Below, piece by piece: positions 51,783-60,853 of a stretch of 64,000 nt of DNA. The DNA comes from Porphyromonas somerae DSM 23386 (GTDB lineage Bacteria; Bacteroidota; Bacteroidia; Bacteroidales; Porphyromonadaceae): positions 1-64,000 of the forward strand of contig NZ_AQVC01000002.1 of the NCBI RefSeq assembly GCF_000372405.1. The letters are read 5' to 3'. Both the position numbers and the translations under genes were made by a program. Positions within the stretch are counted from its first letter, which is position 1, and each line of letters opens with the position of its first letter. The notes beneath the pieces were generated by a model that did no database searches, was not told where the DNA came from, and saw only the letters and a list, made by a program, of their open reading frames with translations.

Positions 51783-54458
51783 TCACTTCGACTTGAGTTC
51801 CTCTACAATCTGAGCCACCCTCTCACCAATACCGATGGTATAACCTTGGGAGATAAATACCACTCTATTGAATGTATCTGCAATGATCACCACTGGTTTA
51901 TCCAACCTGCCAGATAGCTCGTTGCTCTTCACGAAGTCGTACTCTATATCCCATTTATCCTCACCCCAAATTGCTTCTGGTAATAGCGACTTCAGCTCAG
52001 CAGAGGGGTCATTGATAAGTACCACAGTAGGCAACAAAAGCTTTCCATCAGCCCCCTTTATCGCTTGCATATCTCGCAGGATGTGATCGGTAGGCTCATG
52101 ATGGGCACGTCCTAAAATAAGGAGATAATACCCACGCCCAGTAGAACTAATAAGTGACTTATCGCTATCGCTAGTTAGATCGTGGTAAAGAGACTCGGCA
52201 TTAAGGCTTCCTATTACACCAATTGCTGTTTCATCTCGATCAAAAATGAGAGGAGTGACCTTGCCACACTCTTGCTTACGTAAAGCCATCAATACAGCAC
52301 CATTGGCAAGCCTTGTACCAGTAAGAAGGTAATTTCTATCATGGAGAAGCTTAGCTCCTGCGACTTGATCATATGGAAGCTGCCAATCAAAGCCATAAGT
52401 AGATAGCTGTCCCTCATCATCGACATAGCCTATTGAAAAGTTGGTCTCATACTTAGGTGTCTTAAGGTATCCTTCAGGCTTATAGGAGAGTAGAAGCTGG
52501 CAGTCGGCACTGACCTCTTCAATTTCAGTTTTTTCTTTGAATGGCAAAATCTCTGCACGCTGTTGCTCGTCCTTGAAAAGAATCACACCATTAGCTGTGT
52601 CGTACTTCGCAGAGATACCTGCTGTACGAAGCAAACGCACCAATAGCACCTGAAGGCTACGCAAATCACCAACTTTATACTGCCACACAGATGCTGGGCT
52701 TATTACAATCTCCCTCGGATTATATGACTCATCAACCTTAAATCCATCAACCACCATTGCAAGCGTCTTGGCCTTTTCTGCTATAGAAAGAGTTTCCCAC
52801 TCTGGGTGTGCACTCTTTATCTCCTTGATCGCTTCATCGAGTTGCTTCTGGACAGGATAGAGATGCTCCAACATCACTCTAGGAGAGAATAGTTCGGCAT
52901 CACTCCATTGAACAGAGGTGAGGTCACGAGACAAAGTCTCTCTCAGTACGTCAATATTGACGTCATGGAGATCCTTATCGGTCAATGAGGCTAATATGGC
53001 TATGGCTTCTTGGACTTTCCCCTGCTGTGCCGAAGATCTCAGGAAGTCCGCAATCTCCCTATGATAGCCACGACTTTCCTTATACAGACGTGACAGCTGT
53101 GCTGCTTTTTCTCCAGAAAGTCCTAGCTCTGTAGCCAACGAATTTGCCTGCTCATCAGTAGGGAAGGTATCGGTATATGATTGGCGAAGGGCATTATTTT
53201 CCTCCATTCGCTTAGCGTTGATGTGCTCCATCTCCTCCGTGACGGCAATTTGGGGCACTCTCTCAATAGGAGGTGTGATGGTCAGATGCATCTCAGAGGG
53301 GACCTCACTCCAATCACCTAGAGTAAGCTTCAGAGTACCACCGCCCTCTTTATTAGTGAGTTTGCCTATCGCCATCTCCTGCGGACTACGACTAGCCACC
53401 ACCACTACATCTCCAAAACCTAGCTCTACCGAGGCTTCACCCAATCGATTGGTAGTGCGAGTTACAGCAGGATAGAGATCGGCATAGTTATAAATTCTAA
53501 AGGTCACCTTAACCCCCTCCAGTGGCTTTCCCTCTTTATCCACTACGGTCACCATCGCTGGAGCTACAGGGATATAATTCTCAGAGACGTTGAGCTCAGT
53601 CGTATTGAGATCAGCGCCAAGCCACTCTTCCTTACCCACATACGGTCCGAAAGCCCTAGTATGCAAGAGCATCGCCCTAAGCACTGGAGCATCAAACCAA
53701 GCGTGGTCTAGTACAGGAGCAGGCTCACTAGCTCCTAAATAGTGCCATTCGCCATCTACCCACGCCTCGACCCAAGCGTGATTATCATCAGTATGTGCCC
53801 ACCTTGGAGTGTATACTTGCCGAGCGGGGATACCTACCGTACGCAATACTGAAACAAAAAAGGTACTCTGCTCCCCGCACCGTCCTAGCGCATTTCGAAG
53901 AGTAGCCAAAGGCGAAGAGGTACGACCATCACTAGGAGCATAAGTAATGTGTTGATGAGCCCAGTGATTGAGCTCTATCACTGCCTGCTCCATGGTCATA
54001 TCCTTCACAAGATCTCTAAGCTCCTCATAGTAGGTAGTGCGAAAGTCGTCAAGAATTTCATTATTCACCCTTAATGGTAAGACAAAAGCTCTCCACTGAT
54101 CGAGTGGCACGCTACTTCCCCATGGAAGCTCCTGACGCGCTTTGATTGCCACATCGATATTGGCTCGATAAAACTCAGGGGAATGATCCAATATATCAGG
54201 AGTATAAGAATAGGCATAGAGCCAAGTCATTGCGGCCTTTTCATTTGAAGTGAGAGAGTCACCAAAGTCAATAGCTTCAATACCCAAGTATGCCAACTTA
54301 TCAGAGAGTGCACTTTCGGCACTACGCACTACCTCACTAGAGAATAGCGACTCATTTTTACTCTCAGCTCCCCCACAAGCCACAAGAGCTAAAGAAAGCC
54401 ATAACGCTGAGGTCACAGCAAGACATTTAAAATTCCTTATAAGCTTCATAAGTATCAT
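51783..54458 (-). CDS. Transglutaminase-like domain lipoprotein
   Basis: A large, 891-residue predicted lipoprotein (Cys28 in LALVACGG). A transglutaminase-like cysteine-protease fold sits at about 140-260 with the triad candidates Cys194 (GRCGEQSTF), His227 (DDNHAWVEAW) and Asp235. A carboxypeptidase-regulatory-like beta sandwich follows (about 300-370). The C-terminal end has a thioredoxin-like look (LDKPVVIIADTFNRVVFISQ). Such proteins may act on peptides at the cell surface, but no substrate is known. A second ATG three codons in is an alternative start. Confidence 0.85.
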   Translation of the reverse strand: MILMKLIRNFKCLAVTSALWLSLALVACGGAESKNESLFSSEVVRSAESALSDKLAYLGIEAIDFGDSLTSNEKAAMTWLYAYSYTPDILDHSPEFYRANIDVAIKARQELPWGSSVPLDQWRAFVLPLRVNNEILDDFRTTYYEELRDLVKDMTMEQAVIELNHWAHQHITYAPSDGRTSSPLATLRNALGRCGEQSTFFVSVLRTVGIPARQVYTPRWAHTDDNHAWVEAWVDGEWHYLGASEPAPVLDHAWFDAPVLRAMLLHTRAFGPYVGKEEWLGADLNTTELNVSENYIPVAPAMVTVVDKEGKPLEGVKVTFRIYNYADLYPAVTRTTNRLGEASVELGFGDVVVVASRSPQEMAIGKLTNKEGGGTLKLTLGDWSEVPSEMHLTITPPIERVPQIAVTEEMEHINAKRMEENNALRQSYTDTFPTDEQANSLATELGLSGEKAAQLSRLYKESRGYHREIADFLRSSAQQGKVQEAIAILASLTDKDLHDVNIDVLRETLSRDLTSVQWSDAELFSPRVMLEHLYPVQKQLDEAIKEIKSAHPEWETLSIAEKAKTLAMVVDGFKVDESYNPREIVISPASVWQYKVGDLRSLQVLLVRLLRTAGISAKYDTANGVILFKDEQQRAEILPFKEKTEIEEVSADCQLLLSYKPEGYLKTPKYETNFSIGYVDDEGQLSTYGFDWQLPYDQVAGAKLLHDRNYLLTGTRLANGAVLMALRKQECGKVTPLIFDRDETAIGVIGSLNAESLYHDLTSDSDKSLISSTGRGYYLLILGRAHHEPTDHILRDMQAIKGADGKLLLPTVVLINDPSAELKSLLPEAIWGEDKWDIEYDFVKSNELSGRLDKPVVIIADTFNRVVFISQGYTIGIGERVAQIVEELKSK

Positions 54459-54646
54459 TTACGATGACAAATTGATCAAGTGCTCAAATGTACTCATTTT
54501 TAATGACACTCCAAGCCACCACCCCAAGTAAGTAGGGGCCACACCTTAGAAAGGCCATTATCGCACGACGTTCATAGTGGCAGGAGTCTCTTTGTTAAGA
54601 AAAAGAAAATAGAGATGTCAGGGGAGATTAACTGCCGAAGTTTTTG

Positions 54647-54654
54647 TATATTTG
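54647..54654 (+). promoter_or_regulatory. Candidate -7 box of the sigma factor gene
   Basis: TATATTTG, 37 bases before the ATG at 54692. No TTTG at -33; a non-housekeeping upstream element is possible. Confidence 0.5.
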
Positions 54655-54691
54655 AAAAGCAAATCAAAGACCAGAAACAGATACATATATA

Positions 54692-55228
54692 ATGATAAAC
54701 GACCATAAACTACCAACCAAAAAGGATCAAGCCGACTTTGAAAAAGAGCTCGTTGGCCTACAGCCAAATATGTACAGCTTTGCCCTCTCATTAACCGCTA
54801 ATCCCACAAATGCCGAAGACTTGATGCAAGAGACCTCGCTCAGGGTGCTGGATAATAGAGACAAGTATCGACCCAATACCAACTTCAAAGGGTGGGTATT
54901 TACCGTGATGCGCAACCTCTTTATTAATAGCTACCACAGAAGCGTTCGGACCAATAATATTATTGATGACTCTGCCGACCTCTCCTATATTGGTAGCCAA
55001 AGAGATACAGAGGGGCTTGGGGCTCCCGATCACGAGCTAAGTCTTAAAGAGATCAATCAAGCAATAGAGGCATTAGACGAATTATATCAGATCCCATTTT
55101 CACTCTACCTTTCGGGCTTTAAATATAAGGAGATAGCGGACCAACTTGATCTCCCAATAGGGACAATCAAAAGTCGAATATTCTTTGCTCGCAAGCAGCT
55201 TCAAGAGCAATTGAGTGACTATCGGTAA
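54692..55228 (+). CDS. ECF-type RNA polymerase sigma factor
   Basis: A 178-residue sigma-70 family factor with only regions 2 and 4. Region 2 covers about 25-85 (NAEDLMQETSLRVLDN, FKGWVFTVMRNLFINSYHR); region 4 covers about 125-175 (YKEIADQLDLPIGTIKSRIF). No anti-sigma gene is adjacent on either side, which is common for the RpoE-like factor that Bacteroidales carry as a single gene. It directs a regulon that cannot be read from this window. Confidence 0.92.
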   Translation: MINDHKLPTKKDQADFEKELVGLQPNMYSFALSLTANPTNAEDLMQETSLRVLDNRDKYRPNTNFKGWVFTVMRNLFINSYHRSVRTNNIIDDSADLSYIGSQRDTEGLGAPDHELSLKEINQAIEALDELYQIPFSLYLSGFKYKEIADQLDLPIGTIKSRIFFARKQLQEQLSDYR

Positions 55229-55329
55229 ATCTACATTATAAGTGACCTAAAATGGCACCTTAAGAGTTTATTCTTAGGGTGCCATTCCTTTTAATGTTAG
55301 AGAAACAGAAAATTTACAAGTCAAAAGTC

Positions 55330-55359
55330 TTTGCAATTGAAATTTTTAGTGTATATTTG
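55330..55359 (+). promoter_or_regulatory. Promoter of the candidate ncRNA
   Basis: TTTG at 55330-55333, an 18-bp spacer, and TATATTTG at 55352-55359. Slightly short spacing but both boxes are perfect. Confidence 0.7.
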
Positions 55360-55365
55360 CCAACA

Positions 55366-55610
55366 AAGGGAATTAACGGGAGTGAATGAGAGGTCATTGC
55401 TCCGAGTGTTGCATAAGCTAACTAGCATATAGTATGAAGATATAGCCAACTTGAAAGCAAAATAGGCGCCTCCAAGTTTGGACAACGATAGTAAGGGTTG
55501 GCAAGAGCCCTTGCTCGGGTGTTGACCTTGGTTGACATTCGATACATTTGGGATTTTAAATGATGATTGCAGTCACCTCGACGCCTCGAAGGCGTCGGGG
55601 TGATTTTTTT
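55366..55610 (+). ncRNA. Candidate non-coding RNA of about 245 nt
   Basis: A self-contained transcription unit with a consensus promoter just upstream and a strong intrinsic terminator at its end. No coding frame with any protein character is present. Local hairpins can be drawn: AATGA/TCATT near 55385-55400, CCAACTTG/CAAGTTTGG, AAGGGT/AGCCCTT, and CATTT/AAATG. A direct repeat TTGCTC-(C)G-GTGTTG occurs twice. I could not match it to SRP RNA, tmRNA, RNase P or a riboswitch; 6S RNA is a possibility I cannot test here. Confidence 0.6.
55573..55610 (+). terminator. Terminator of the candidate ncRNA
   Basis: TCACCTCGACGCC pairs with GGCGTCGGGGTGA around TCGAA and is followed by seven T. Confidence 0.9.
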
Positions 55611-55640
55611 CTGTATCATGGTAATGCTCAATAAGTGCAC

Positions 55641-55667
55641 GATAATGTTGCACGAAGTGCCATTCTC
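55641..55667. repeat. GAGAATG palindromic element, copy 2
   Basis: GATAATG-tt-GCAC-gaa-GTGC-CATTCTC, differing from the copy at 40091-40117 at only a few positions. Confidence 0.6.
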
Positions 55668-55730
55668 CAATTAGCCTCTTTTGAGCCTAGCTATAGAGCT
55701 TCATAACCCGATGGTATATCAAGGCAAAAA

Positions 55731-55820
55731 ATTAGATGCAACTAAGCATTTGCTTAGATGCATCTAATCATTTGCTTAGTTGCAACGAACCGATTGCTTA
55801 GTTGCAACTAAACTAGCGCC
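55731..55820 (-). repeat. 22-bp tandem repeat, locus 3
   Basis: Four contiguous 22-bp units of the TAGTTGCAAC/GCATTTGCTTA type. Its downstream flank on the minus strand (TAGGGCGTT, TTTTTGTAA, GTATAAAGGCG) resembles the upstream flank of locus 2 on the plus strand, so the two loci are inverted copies of a longer element. Confidence 0.8.
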
Positions 55821-55942
55821 TTTATACGACACTGAGTATCAACCTATTACAAAAACATCTTTTAACGCCCTATTTTCCTCAAGAAGTTCGCAGGTAAAAT
55901 TGAATTATTGCCACCTTATCAGTAGAGCTATAGTAGGATCAA

Positions 55943-55963
55943 CTCTGCAACTAGGTTGCAGAG
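55943..55963. promoter_or_regulatory. Palindromic operator of the metal ATPase operon
   Basis: CTCTGCAAC, a 3-bp centre and GTTGCAGAG form a perfect 9+3+9 palindrome ending 10 bases before the TATCTTTG -7 box (55973-55980), i.e. across the promoter's upstream part. The position suits repression by the Fur-family protein encoded in the same operon. Confidence 0.7.
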
Positions 55964-55972
55964 AAAAGGGTC

Positions 55973-55980
55973 TATCTTTG
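55973..55980 (+). promoter_or_regulatory. -7 box of the metal ATPase operon
   Basis: TATCTTTG, 35 bases before the ATG at 56015. The palindrome takes the place of a standard -33 box, suggesting a tightly controlled promoter. Confidence 0.65.
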
Positions 55981-56014
55981 TGGAAGTAATAACAATCAAA
56001 CAGGTACAAGAATT

Positions 56015-57937
56015 ATGGGAGATAATCATAGTCAAGTTCACGGACATGAGGAAGAGGAGGTAAGCCTTAAGCCGATTTTCATTTCGGCAGCCATATTAGT
56101 GTTAATCGTTGTGGGCCAACACTTCTGGAGTTGGTGGCCACAAGGGTGGTTACAAGATGTGCTTTACATCCTCGCATTTTGCCCTGTAGGAATTCCTGTC
56201 CTTATAGAGGCGTGGGAGCTCCTCTGGAAGGAGCACTCCTTCTTTAATGAGTGTGCATTGATGTCGATAGCAACCATTGGGGCATTTTGTATTGACCAAC
56301 AAAATGAAGCGGTACTCCTTATGCTTCTCTACCAATTAGGAGAGTACCTGCAAGATAAAGCGGTACACAAGGTGCGCCGCAGTATCTCCAAGACTGCCGA
56401 TGTGCGTAGCCAAACAGTCCTTAAAATAGAGGGACAAGAGACAAAAGAGATACCAGCAAAAGAGGCGCAAGTGGGCGATTACTTGAGAGTAATCCCAGGC
56501 ATGCGAGTATCGCTGGATGGAAAGCTTCTCTCGGAGGAAGCCCTTTTGGACCTCTCTGCACTTACAGGTGAGAGTATGCTTGAGGAGCGGGAGAAGGGTG
56601 CAGAAATCCTTGCCGGCAGTGTAGTGAGCACACGCCCTATAGATATTGTAGTGACCAAACCATACGAGGATAGCACATTGGCACGTATCCTTCAGATGAC
56701 CGAAGAGGCGAGCGAACGAAAACCTGAAACAGAGCGACTTATTCGTCGATTTGCAAGAGTCTATACCCCAATTGTTTTCGGGCTTGCTCTCCTTGTAGTA
56801 TTAGCACCATGGATATGGAGCTTGGCATCTTCTAGCTTCCAATACGAGTTCTCTGATTGGCTCTATAAGGCACTAGTCTTCTTGGTAATCTCTTGTCCTT
56901 GTGCATTGGTCATCAGTGTCCCTCTGACCTATTTTAGCGGAATGGGGGCTACTAGTCGTCATGGGCTACTATTTAAAGGAGCACTCTATTTGGAAGAATT
57001 AAGGAGGATCACAGCAGTAGTATTCGATAAGACTGGAACCCTCACAGTAGGAGAGTTTGAGGTAAAAAAGGTGCTCACATCTAGCATCAGCAGTGAAGAT
57101 GCATTGGGGTACATATCGGCAGTTGAAGCACATAGTAGCCACCCAATGGCACAAGCCATTCTGAGGCACACTACAAATAGTGAGCGGAAGGAAGTAAAGG
57201 ACATTGAAGAGGTTACCGGAATGGGGCTGACAGCAATTGGCAGTAATGGCGAACGGTTACTAGTAGGAAGCGAACGAATGATGCTCAAGGAAGGGCTTGA
57301 GGTGCCCCAATCTCTATCTCCTCAGGGAGAAAGTGCCGTACTGCTTGCCATAGACAGAGCTGTCAAAGCAACTGTAATTCTTTCCGACCAAATAAAGCCT
57401 CAGAGCAAGGCAACTATATCGGATCTCCAACACCTTGGAATCAATAAACTGGTGATGCTCTCTGGCGACAAACCAGAAGTGGTGCTAGCAACAGCTAAAG
57501 AAATAGGTCTTCAGGATGCAAGAGGCTCCCTACTCCCTGATGATAAGATGAGGGCAGTGGAGGAGCTGATGGTAAATGATCGGGTAGCCTTTGTCGGGGA
57601 TGGACTGAACGATGCTCCAGTAATGACCATGAGCCACGTGGGAATAGCAATGGGTGGTATCGCCAGTGATGCCACTATAGAGGCAGCAGACATCGTAATA
57701 CAAGGTAACGACCCATATAAAGTGGTGCAAGGAATAGAAGTTTCAAGGCATACCCATAAGATTGTAGTACAAAATATTATCTTTGCACTAGGGTTTAAGT
57801 TTGCAGTGATGATTTTGGCACTATTGGGCTTTGCTTCCTTAACGCTTGCTGTACTTGCCGATGTAGGTGTGACACTCCTTGCAGTACTCAATTCACTCCG
57901 TGCACTTTACTTTAGAGCCAAAACACTTCAAGAATGA
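56015..57937 (+). CDS. Heavy-metal translocating P-type ATPase (Zn/Cd/Pb type)
   Basis: Exports divalent metal ions across the inner membrane. P1B features: the transmembrane CPC motif Cys294-Pro-Cys296 (VISCPCALVISVP), TGES (184-187), the phosphorylated Asp338 in DKTGTLT, GDGLNDAPV, and DVGVTLLAVLNSLRAL in the last helix pair, which fits the P1B-2 (zinc, cadmium, lead) class. There is no N-terminal heavy-metal-binding domain, only a short His/Glu-rich tail (MGDNHSQVHGHEEEE). 640 residues. It overlaps the regulator gene by 4 bases (ATGA). Confidence 0.93.
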   Translation: MGDNHSQVHGHEEEEVSLKPIFISAAILVLIVVGQHFWSWWPQGWLQDVLYILAFCPVGIPVLIEAWELLWKEHSFFNECALMSIATIGAFCIDQQNEAVLLMLLYQLGEYLQDKAVHKVRRSISKTADVRSQTVLKIEGQETKEIPAKEAQVGDYLRVIPGMRVSLDGKLLSEEALLDLSALTGESMLEEREKGAEILAGSVVSTRPIDIVVTKPYEDSTLARILQMTEEASERKPETERLIRRFARVYTPIVFGLALLVVLAPWIWSLASSSFQYEFSDWLYKALVFLVISCPCALVISVPLTYFSGMGATSRHGLLFKGALYLEELRRITAVVFDKTGTLTVGEFEVKKVLTSSISSEDALGYISAVEAHSSHPMAQAILRHTTNSERKEVKDIEEVTGMGLTAIGSNGERLLVGSERMMLKEGLEVPQSLSPQGESAVLLAIDRAVKATVILSDQIKPQSKATISDLQHLGINKLVMLSGDKPEVVLATAKEIGLQDARGSLLPDDKMRAVEELMVNDRVAFVGDGLNDAPVMTMSHVGIAMGGIASDATIEAADIVIQGNDPYKVVQGIEVSRHTHKIVVQNIIFALGFKFAVMILALLGFASLTLAVLADVGVTLLAVLNSLRALYFRAKTLQE

Positions 57938-58368
57938 TAGGAAAGACTATGGAACGAGAAAGACTATCAAAGCTACTAAGCCACTTTGGCGTGAGGGTAA
58001 CTCCAGTGAGATACCTCTTGTATCAGGCTCTAGAGGAAGCGACTGTGGCAATGAGTCTGAGCGATCTAGAGGTAGAGCTACGCACGATAGATAAGAGTAG
58101 TATCTTTCGGAACCTACAATTATTTCTCGAGGCTGGTCTCATCCATCAAATACAGGATGGTAGTGGCGTTGCCAAGTATGCCGTAAGTCAGGTAGAGAGC
58201 GTTGAACACCCCACAACCCATGCTCATTTCACTTGTCGGAAGTGTGCTGAAACCATTTGCCTCGAAGGTATCACTTTGGACCTTACACAGCTTGCCATTC
58301 CAGAGGGCTTTCAGGTGGATGGCTACACACTCATACTCAAGGGGATTTGCCCACACTGTAAGCGCTAA
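57934..58368 (+). CDS. Fur-family metal-responsive transcriptional regulator
   Basis: A 144-residue Fur/Zur/PerR-type repressor: N-terminal winged helix (about 8-85), then the metal-binding dimerisation domain with THAHFTCRKC (His96, His98, Cys101, Cys104) and a C-terminal CPHC (Cys139, Cys142), the four structural-zinc cysteines. The start overlaps the ATPase stop by 4 bases, implying translational coupling. It probably represses the operon through the palindrome at 55943-55963; which metal it senses is not readable by eye. Confidence 0.9.
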   Translation: MIGKTMERERLSKLLSHFGVRVTPVRYLLYQALEEATVAMSLSDLEVELRTIDKSSIFRNLQLFLEAGLIHQIQDGSGVAKYAVSQVESVEHPTTHAHFTCRKCAETICLEGITLDLTQLAIPEGFQVDGYTLILKGICPHCKR

Positions 58369-58487
58369 GTAGATAAGCCTCAATCATTGCCAACACCCCG
58401 GCACGTCTACTTCTGACATCTTTTTGGGGAATAATAGATAATTGATTACCTTTGCTAGTGTGAAAAAGTGACTTCATAGAGCAATAG

Positions 58488-59258
58488 ATGGGAAAGGTAA
58501 TAGCAATATCCAATCAAAAGGGTGGCGTAGGTAAGACGACTACGACAATCAATCTCGCCGCATCACTAGTGGCCTTAGAGAAAAAGGTACTAATCATAGA
58601 TGCTGACCCTCAGGCCAATGCAACAAGTGGCTTGGGAGCTACCCCTTTATCACCCAATAAGACGGTCTACAACTGCATGCTAGGCGAAGCCAATCCTCGT
58701 GAGTGTCTTGTGGAGACCTCCGTGGAAGGGCTCATGATACTTCCCTCTCATAGCGATCTCTCTGGGGCAGAAGTAGAGCTAGTCTCTGTCCCTGACCGTG
58801 AGTTCGTAATGCGTAAGATTACGGATCAGCTTCGAGACGATTATGACTTTATATTTATCGATTGTTCTCCAAGCTTAGGACTCATCACGGTATCGGTCTT
58901 GGCTGCAGCAGACTCTGTAATCATACCTGTACAGTGTGAATACTTTGCACTGGAGGGGATCAGCAAGCTATTGAGCACCTTGCAGGTAGTTAAGCGAAGA
59001 ATCAATCCAAAGATAGATATTGAGGGCTTCCTTATGACCATGTATGATGCCCGTACTCGTCACTCCAATCAAGTGTACGAGGAGGTTAAGAAACACTTTA
59101 AGAGCTTAGTATTCTCCAGCGTCATACATCGTAACGTGAGACTCAGCGAAGCCCCTAGCTTCGGGCAGTCGGTGCTAGACTTTGATATAGACTCTCGTGG
59201 CAGTCAAAATTACCTTCAACTAGCTCGCGAGCTTCTGGAGAAGAACAAACAATTATGA
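58488..59258 (+). CDS. parA: Chromosome partitioning ATPase ParA
   Basis: Walker-type ATPase that positions the replication origin with ParB. The deviant Walker [18 protein letters not shown] is at residues 7-23, DADPQANAT at about 40-48, and FIDCSPSLG near 123-131. 256 residues, chromosomal Soj type. It overlaps parB by 4 bases (ATGA). No parS palindrome was recognised in the window. Confidence 0.95.
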   Translation: MGKVIAISNQKGGVGKTTTTINLAASLVALEKKVLIIDADPQANATSGLGATPLSPNKTVYNCMLGEANPRECLVETSVEGLMILPSHSDLSGAEVELVSVPDREFVMRKITDQLRDDYDFIFIDCSPSLGLITVSVLAAADSVIIPVQCEYFALEGISKLLSTLQVVKRRINPKIDIEGFLMTMYDARTRHSNQVYEEVKKHFKSLVFSSVIHRNVRLSEAPSFGQSVLDFDIDSRGSQNYLQLARELLEKNKQL

Positions 59259-60166
59259 GCAAAAACATCAATAAGAAAAATAGCCTTGGCAGGGGACTAG
59301 ATGCTCTGATCACACCAACACTCAGTGATGTGGATGTGCAGGGCTCTTCCTCCTTTAATGAAATAAATCTTGAGGATATCATACCTAATCCCGAGCAACC
59401 GAGAGAGGAGTTTGACCCTGAAGCCCTCGAGGAGCTAGCACAGTCTATTAGGCACCTAGGTATTATTCAGCCAATCACCGTGCATGCACTCTCTGACAAT
59501 ATAGGGAAGTACCGTATCATCAGTGGAGAGCGCCGGTATAGAGCAGCTAAGATAGCTGGGCTCGAGCGCATCCCCGCCTATATCCGCACCGCCGAAGATG
59601 AGCAGATTATGGAAATGGCTCTGATTGAAAATATTCAGCGCCAAGACCTCAACGCCATCGAAGTAGCACTCGCCTTTAAGAAGCTGATCGAAGGCTACGA
59701 CCTTACACAGGAAGAGCTGAGCAATAGAGTGGGCAAGAAGAGAGCCACTATTTCCAACTACATCCGGCTCTTAAAGCTCCCTGCAGAGATACAAATGGGC
59801 TTAAAGGATAACAAAGTCTCTATGGGGCATGCCCGTTCTCTTCTAGGCATCGACGACCCTGAGGTGCAACTAGCTTTCTACGAGCAAGTAATCGCAGACC
59901 ACATCTCAGTACGTAGCCTAGAGCAAATGGTCAAGGACTACAATGAGCCAGAGGAAGAGATACCCAATAAACCACGCTCCTCCAACAACGGCAAAAGGAA
60001 ACCCACTAATAGCGAAGAGGTAGAGCTACTCACCAATCGCTTCAGAAGTCTCTTTGGGACCAAGGTGACCATGACGCTCAGTGAGCAGGGCAAGGGGAAA
60101 ATAAATATTCCATTTGACTCCAATGACCAGCTTGAGCATATTCTTGCACTGCTAGACCGACTATGA
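59255..60166 (+). CDS. parB: Chromosome partitioning protein ParB
   Basis: CTP-dependent DNA clamp that loads at parS. Segments: the N-terminal [30 protein letters not shown] (about 46-65), [20 protein letters not shown] (about 92-111), and the helix-turn-helix [22 protein letters not shown]-terminal dimerisation part follows. 303 residues is normal. Overlaps the next gene by 4 bases. Confidence 0.95.
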   Translation: MSKNINKKNSLGRGLDALITPTLSDVDVQGSSSFNEINLEDIIPNPEQPREEFDPEALEELAQSIRHLGIIQPITVHALSDNIGKYRIISGERRYRAAKIAGLERIPAYIRTAEDEQIMEMALIENIQRQDLNAIEVALAFKKLIEGYDLTQEELSNRVGKKRATISNYIRLLKLPAEIQMGLKDNKVSMGHARSLLGIDDPEVQLAFYEQVIADHISVRSLEQMVKDYNEPEEEIPNKPRSSNNGKRKPTNSEEVELLTNRFRSLFGTKVTMTLSEQGKGKINIPFDSNDQLEHILALLDRL

Positions 60167-60840
60167 GGAGAGTTCAGCAAATCTCATTGCTAGCACTCTT
60201 TTGGCTGGCACTATCGCTATCGGCCAAAGCAGACCTTGTGCCAACTGATAGCATACCTCCCGACTCCGTCGTTCAAAGTGCCACTAGAGACAAGGTGGTA
60301 GAAGAGGTAGTGCCAAATAAAAAGAGTAAAGAGGTCAAGAGCTTTCAACCCAATTCCATAAAAGCCGTACTATTTAGCATCATTCCTGGTGGTGGACAAG
60401 TGTACAACCGAGTATATTGGAAACTCCCTATAGTAATTGGTGCCTATACGGCTTGCTACTATGCTATCTCTTGGAATAATAATAACCTCCTTGATTACGC
60501 AACTGCATTTAGGGACATCAAGAGCTCCACACCTATGGAGCATCAAAGTTGGAAAGACTTTATTCCCTACGGTGCAGACCCCAAGAGCTATGTCAATAAT
60601 ACAGGCTTTCACGAACAACTTAGGAGAGGTCGTGACTTCTATCGACGCAATCGCGATCTCAGCATCATCATTACTGTAGGTATCTATGCCCTATTTATGA
60701 TTGATGCCTATGTCGATGCTGAGCTATATAGCTTCGATATTTCGCCCAACCTCACTCTTTCCTATGCCCCAGCCTATATCCCCTCCACCCCACAAACGCC
60801 CGACAGCGGGATAGGCGTGCAATTAGCACTTACATTCTAA
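60163..60840 (+). CDS. DUF5683 domain membrane protein
   Basis: A 225-residue protein with a signal peptide and the DUF5683 core beginning SIKAVLFSIIPGGGQVYNRV, a Gly-rich turn and two membrane helices (about 75-100 and 165-180). It is regularly found between parB and a lytic transglycosylase in Bacteroidales; its role is unknown. It is translationally coupled to parB through an ATGA overlap. Confidence 0.85.
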   Translation: MRRVQQISLLALFWLALSLSAKADLVPTDSIPPDSVVQSATRDKVVEEVVPNKKSKEVKSFQPNSIKAVLFSIIPGGGQVYNRVYWKLPIVIGAYTACYYAISWNNNNLLDYATAFRDIKSSTPMEHQSWKDFIPYGADPKSYVNNTGFHEQLRRGRDFYRRNRDLSIIITVGIYALFMIDAYVDAELYSFDISPNLTLSYAPAYIPSTPQTPDSGIGVQLALTF

Positions 60841-60853
60841 GCATTTTAGACTT

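Noticed and set aside
55366-55610. Candidate RNA as tmRNA, RNase P RNA or SRP RNA
   Set aside because: The conserved cores of these RNAs are not present and the length does not fit tmRNA or RNase P.
58369-58487. parS site next to parAB
   Set aside because: No TGTTTCACGTGAAACA-like palindrome was seen here or elsewhere in the window.
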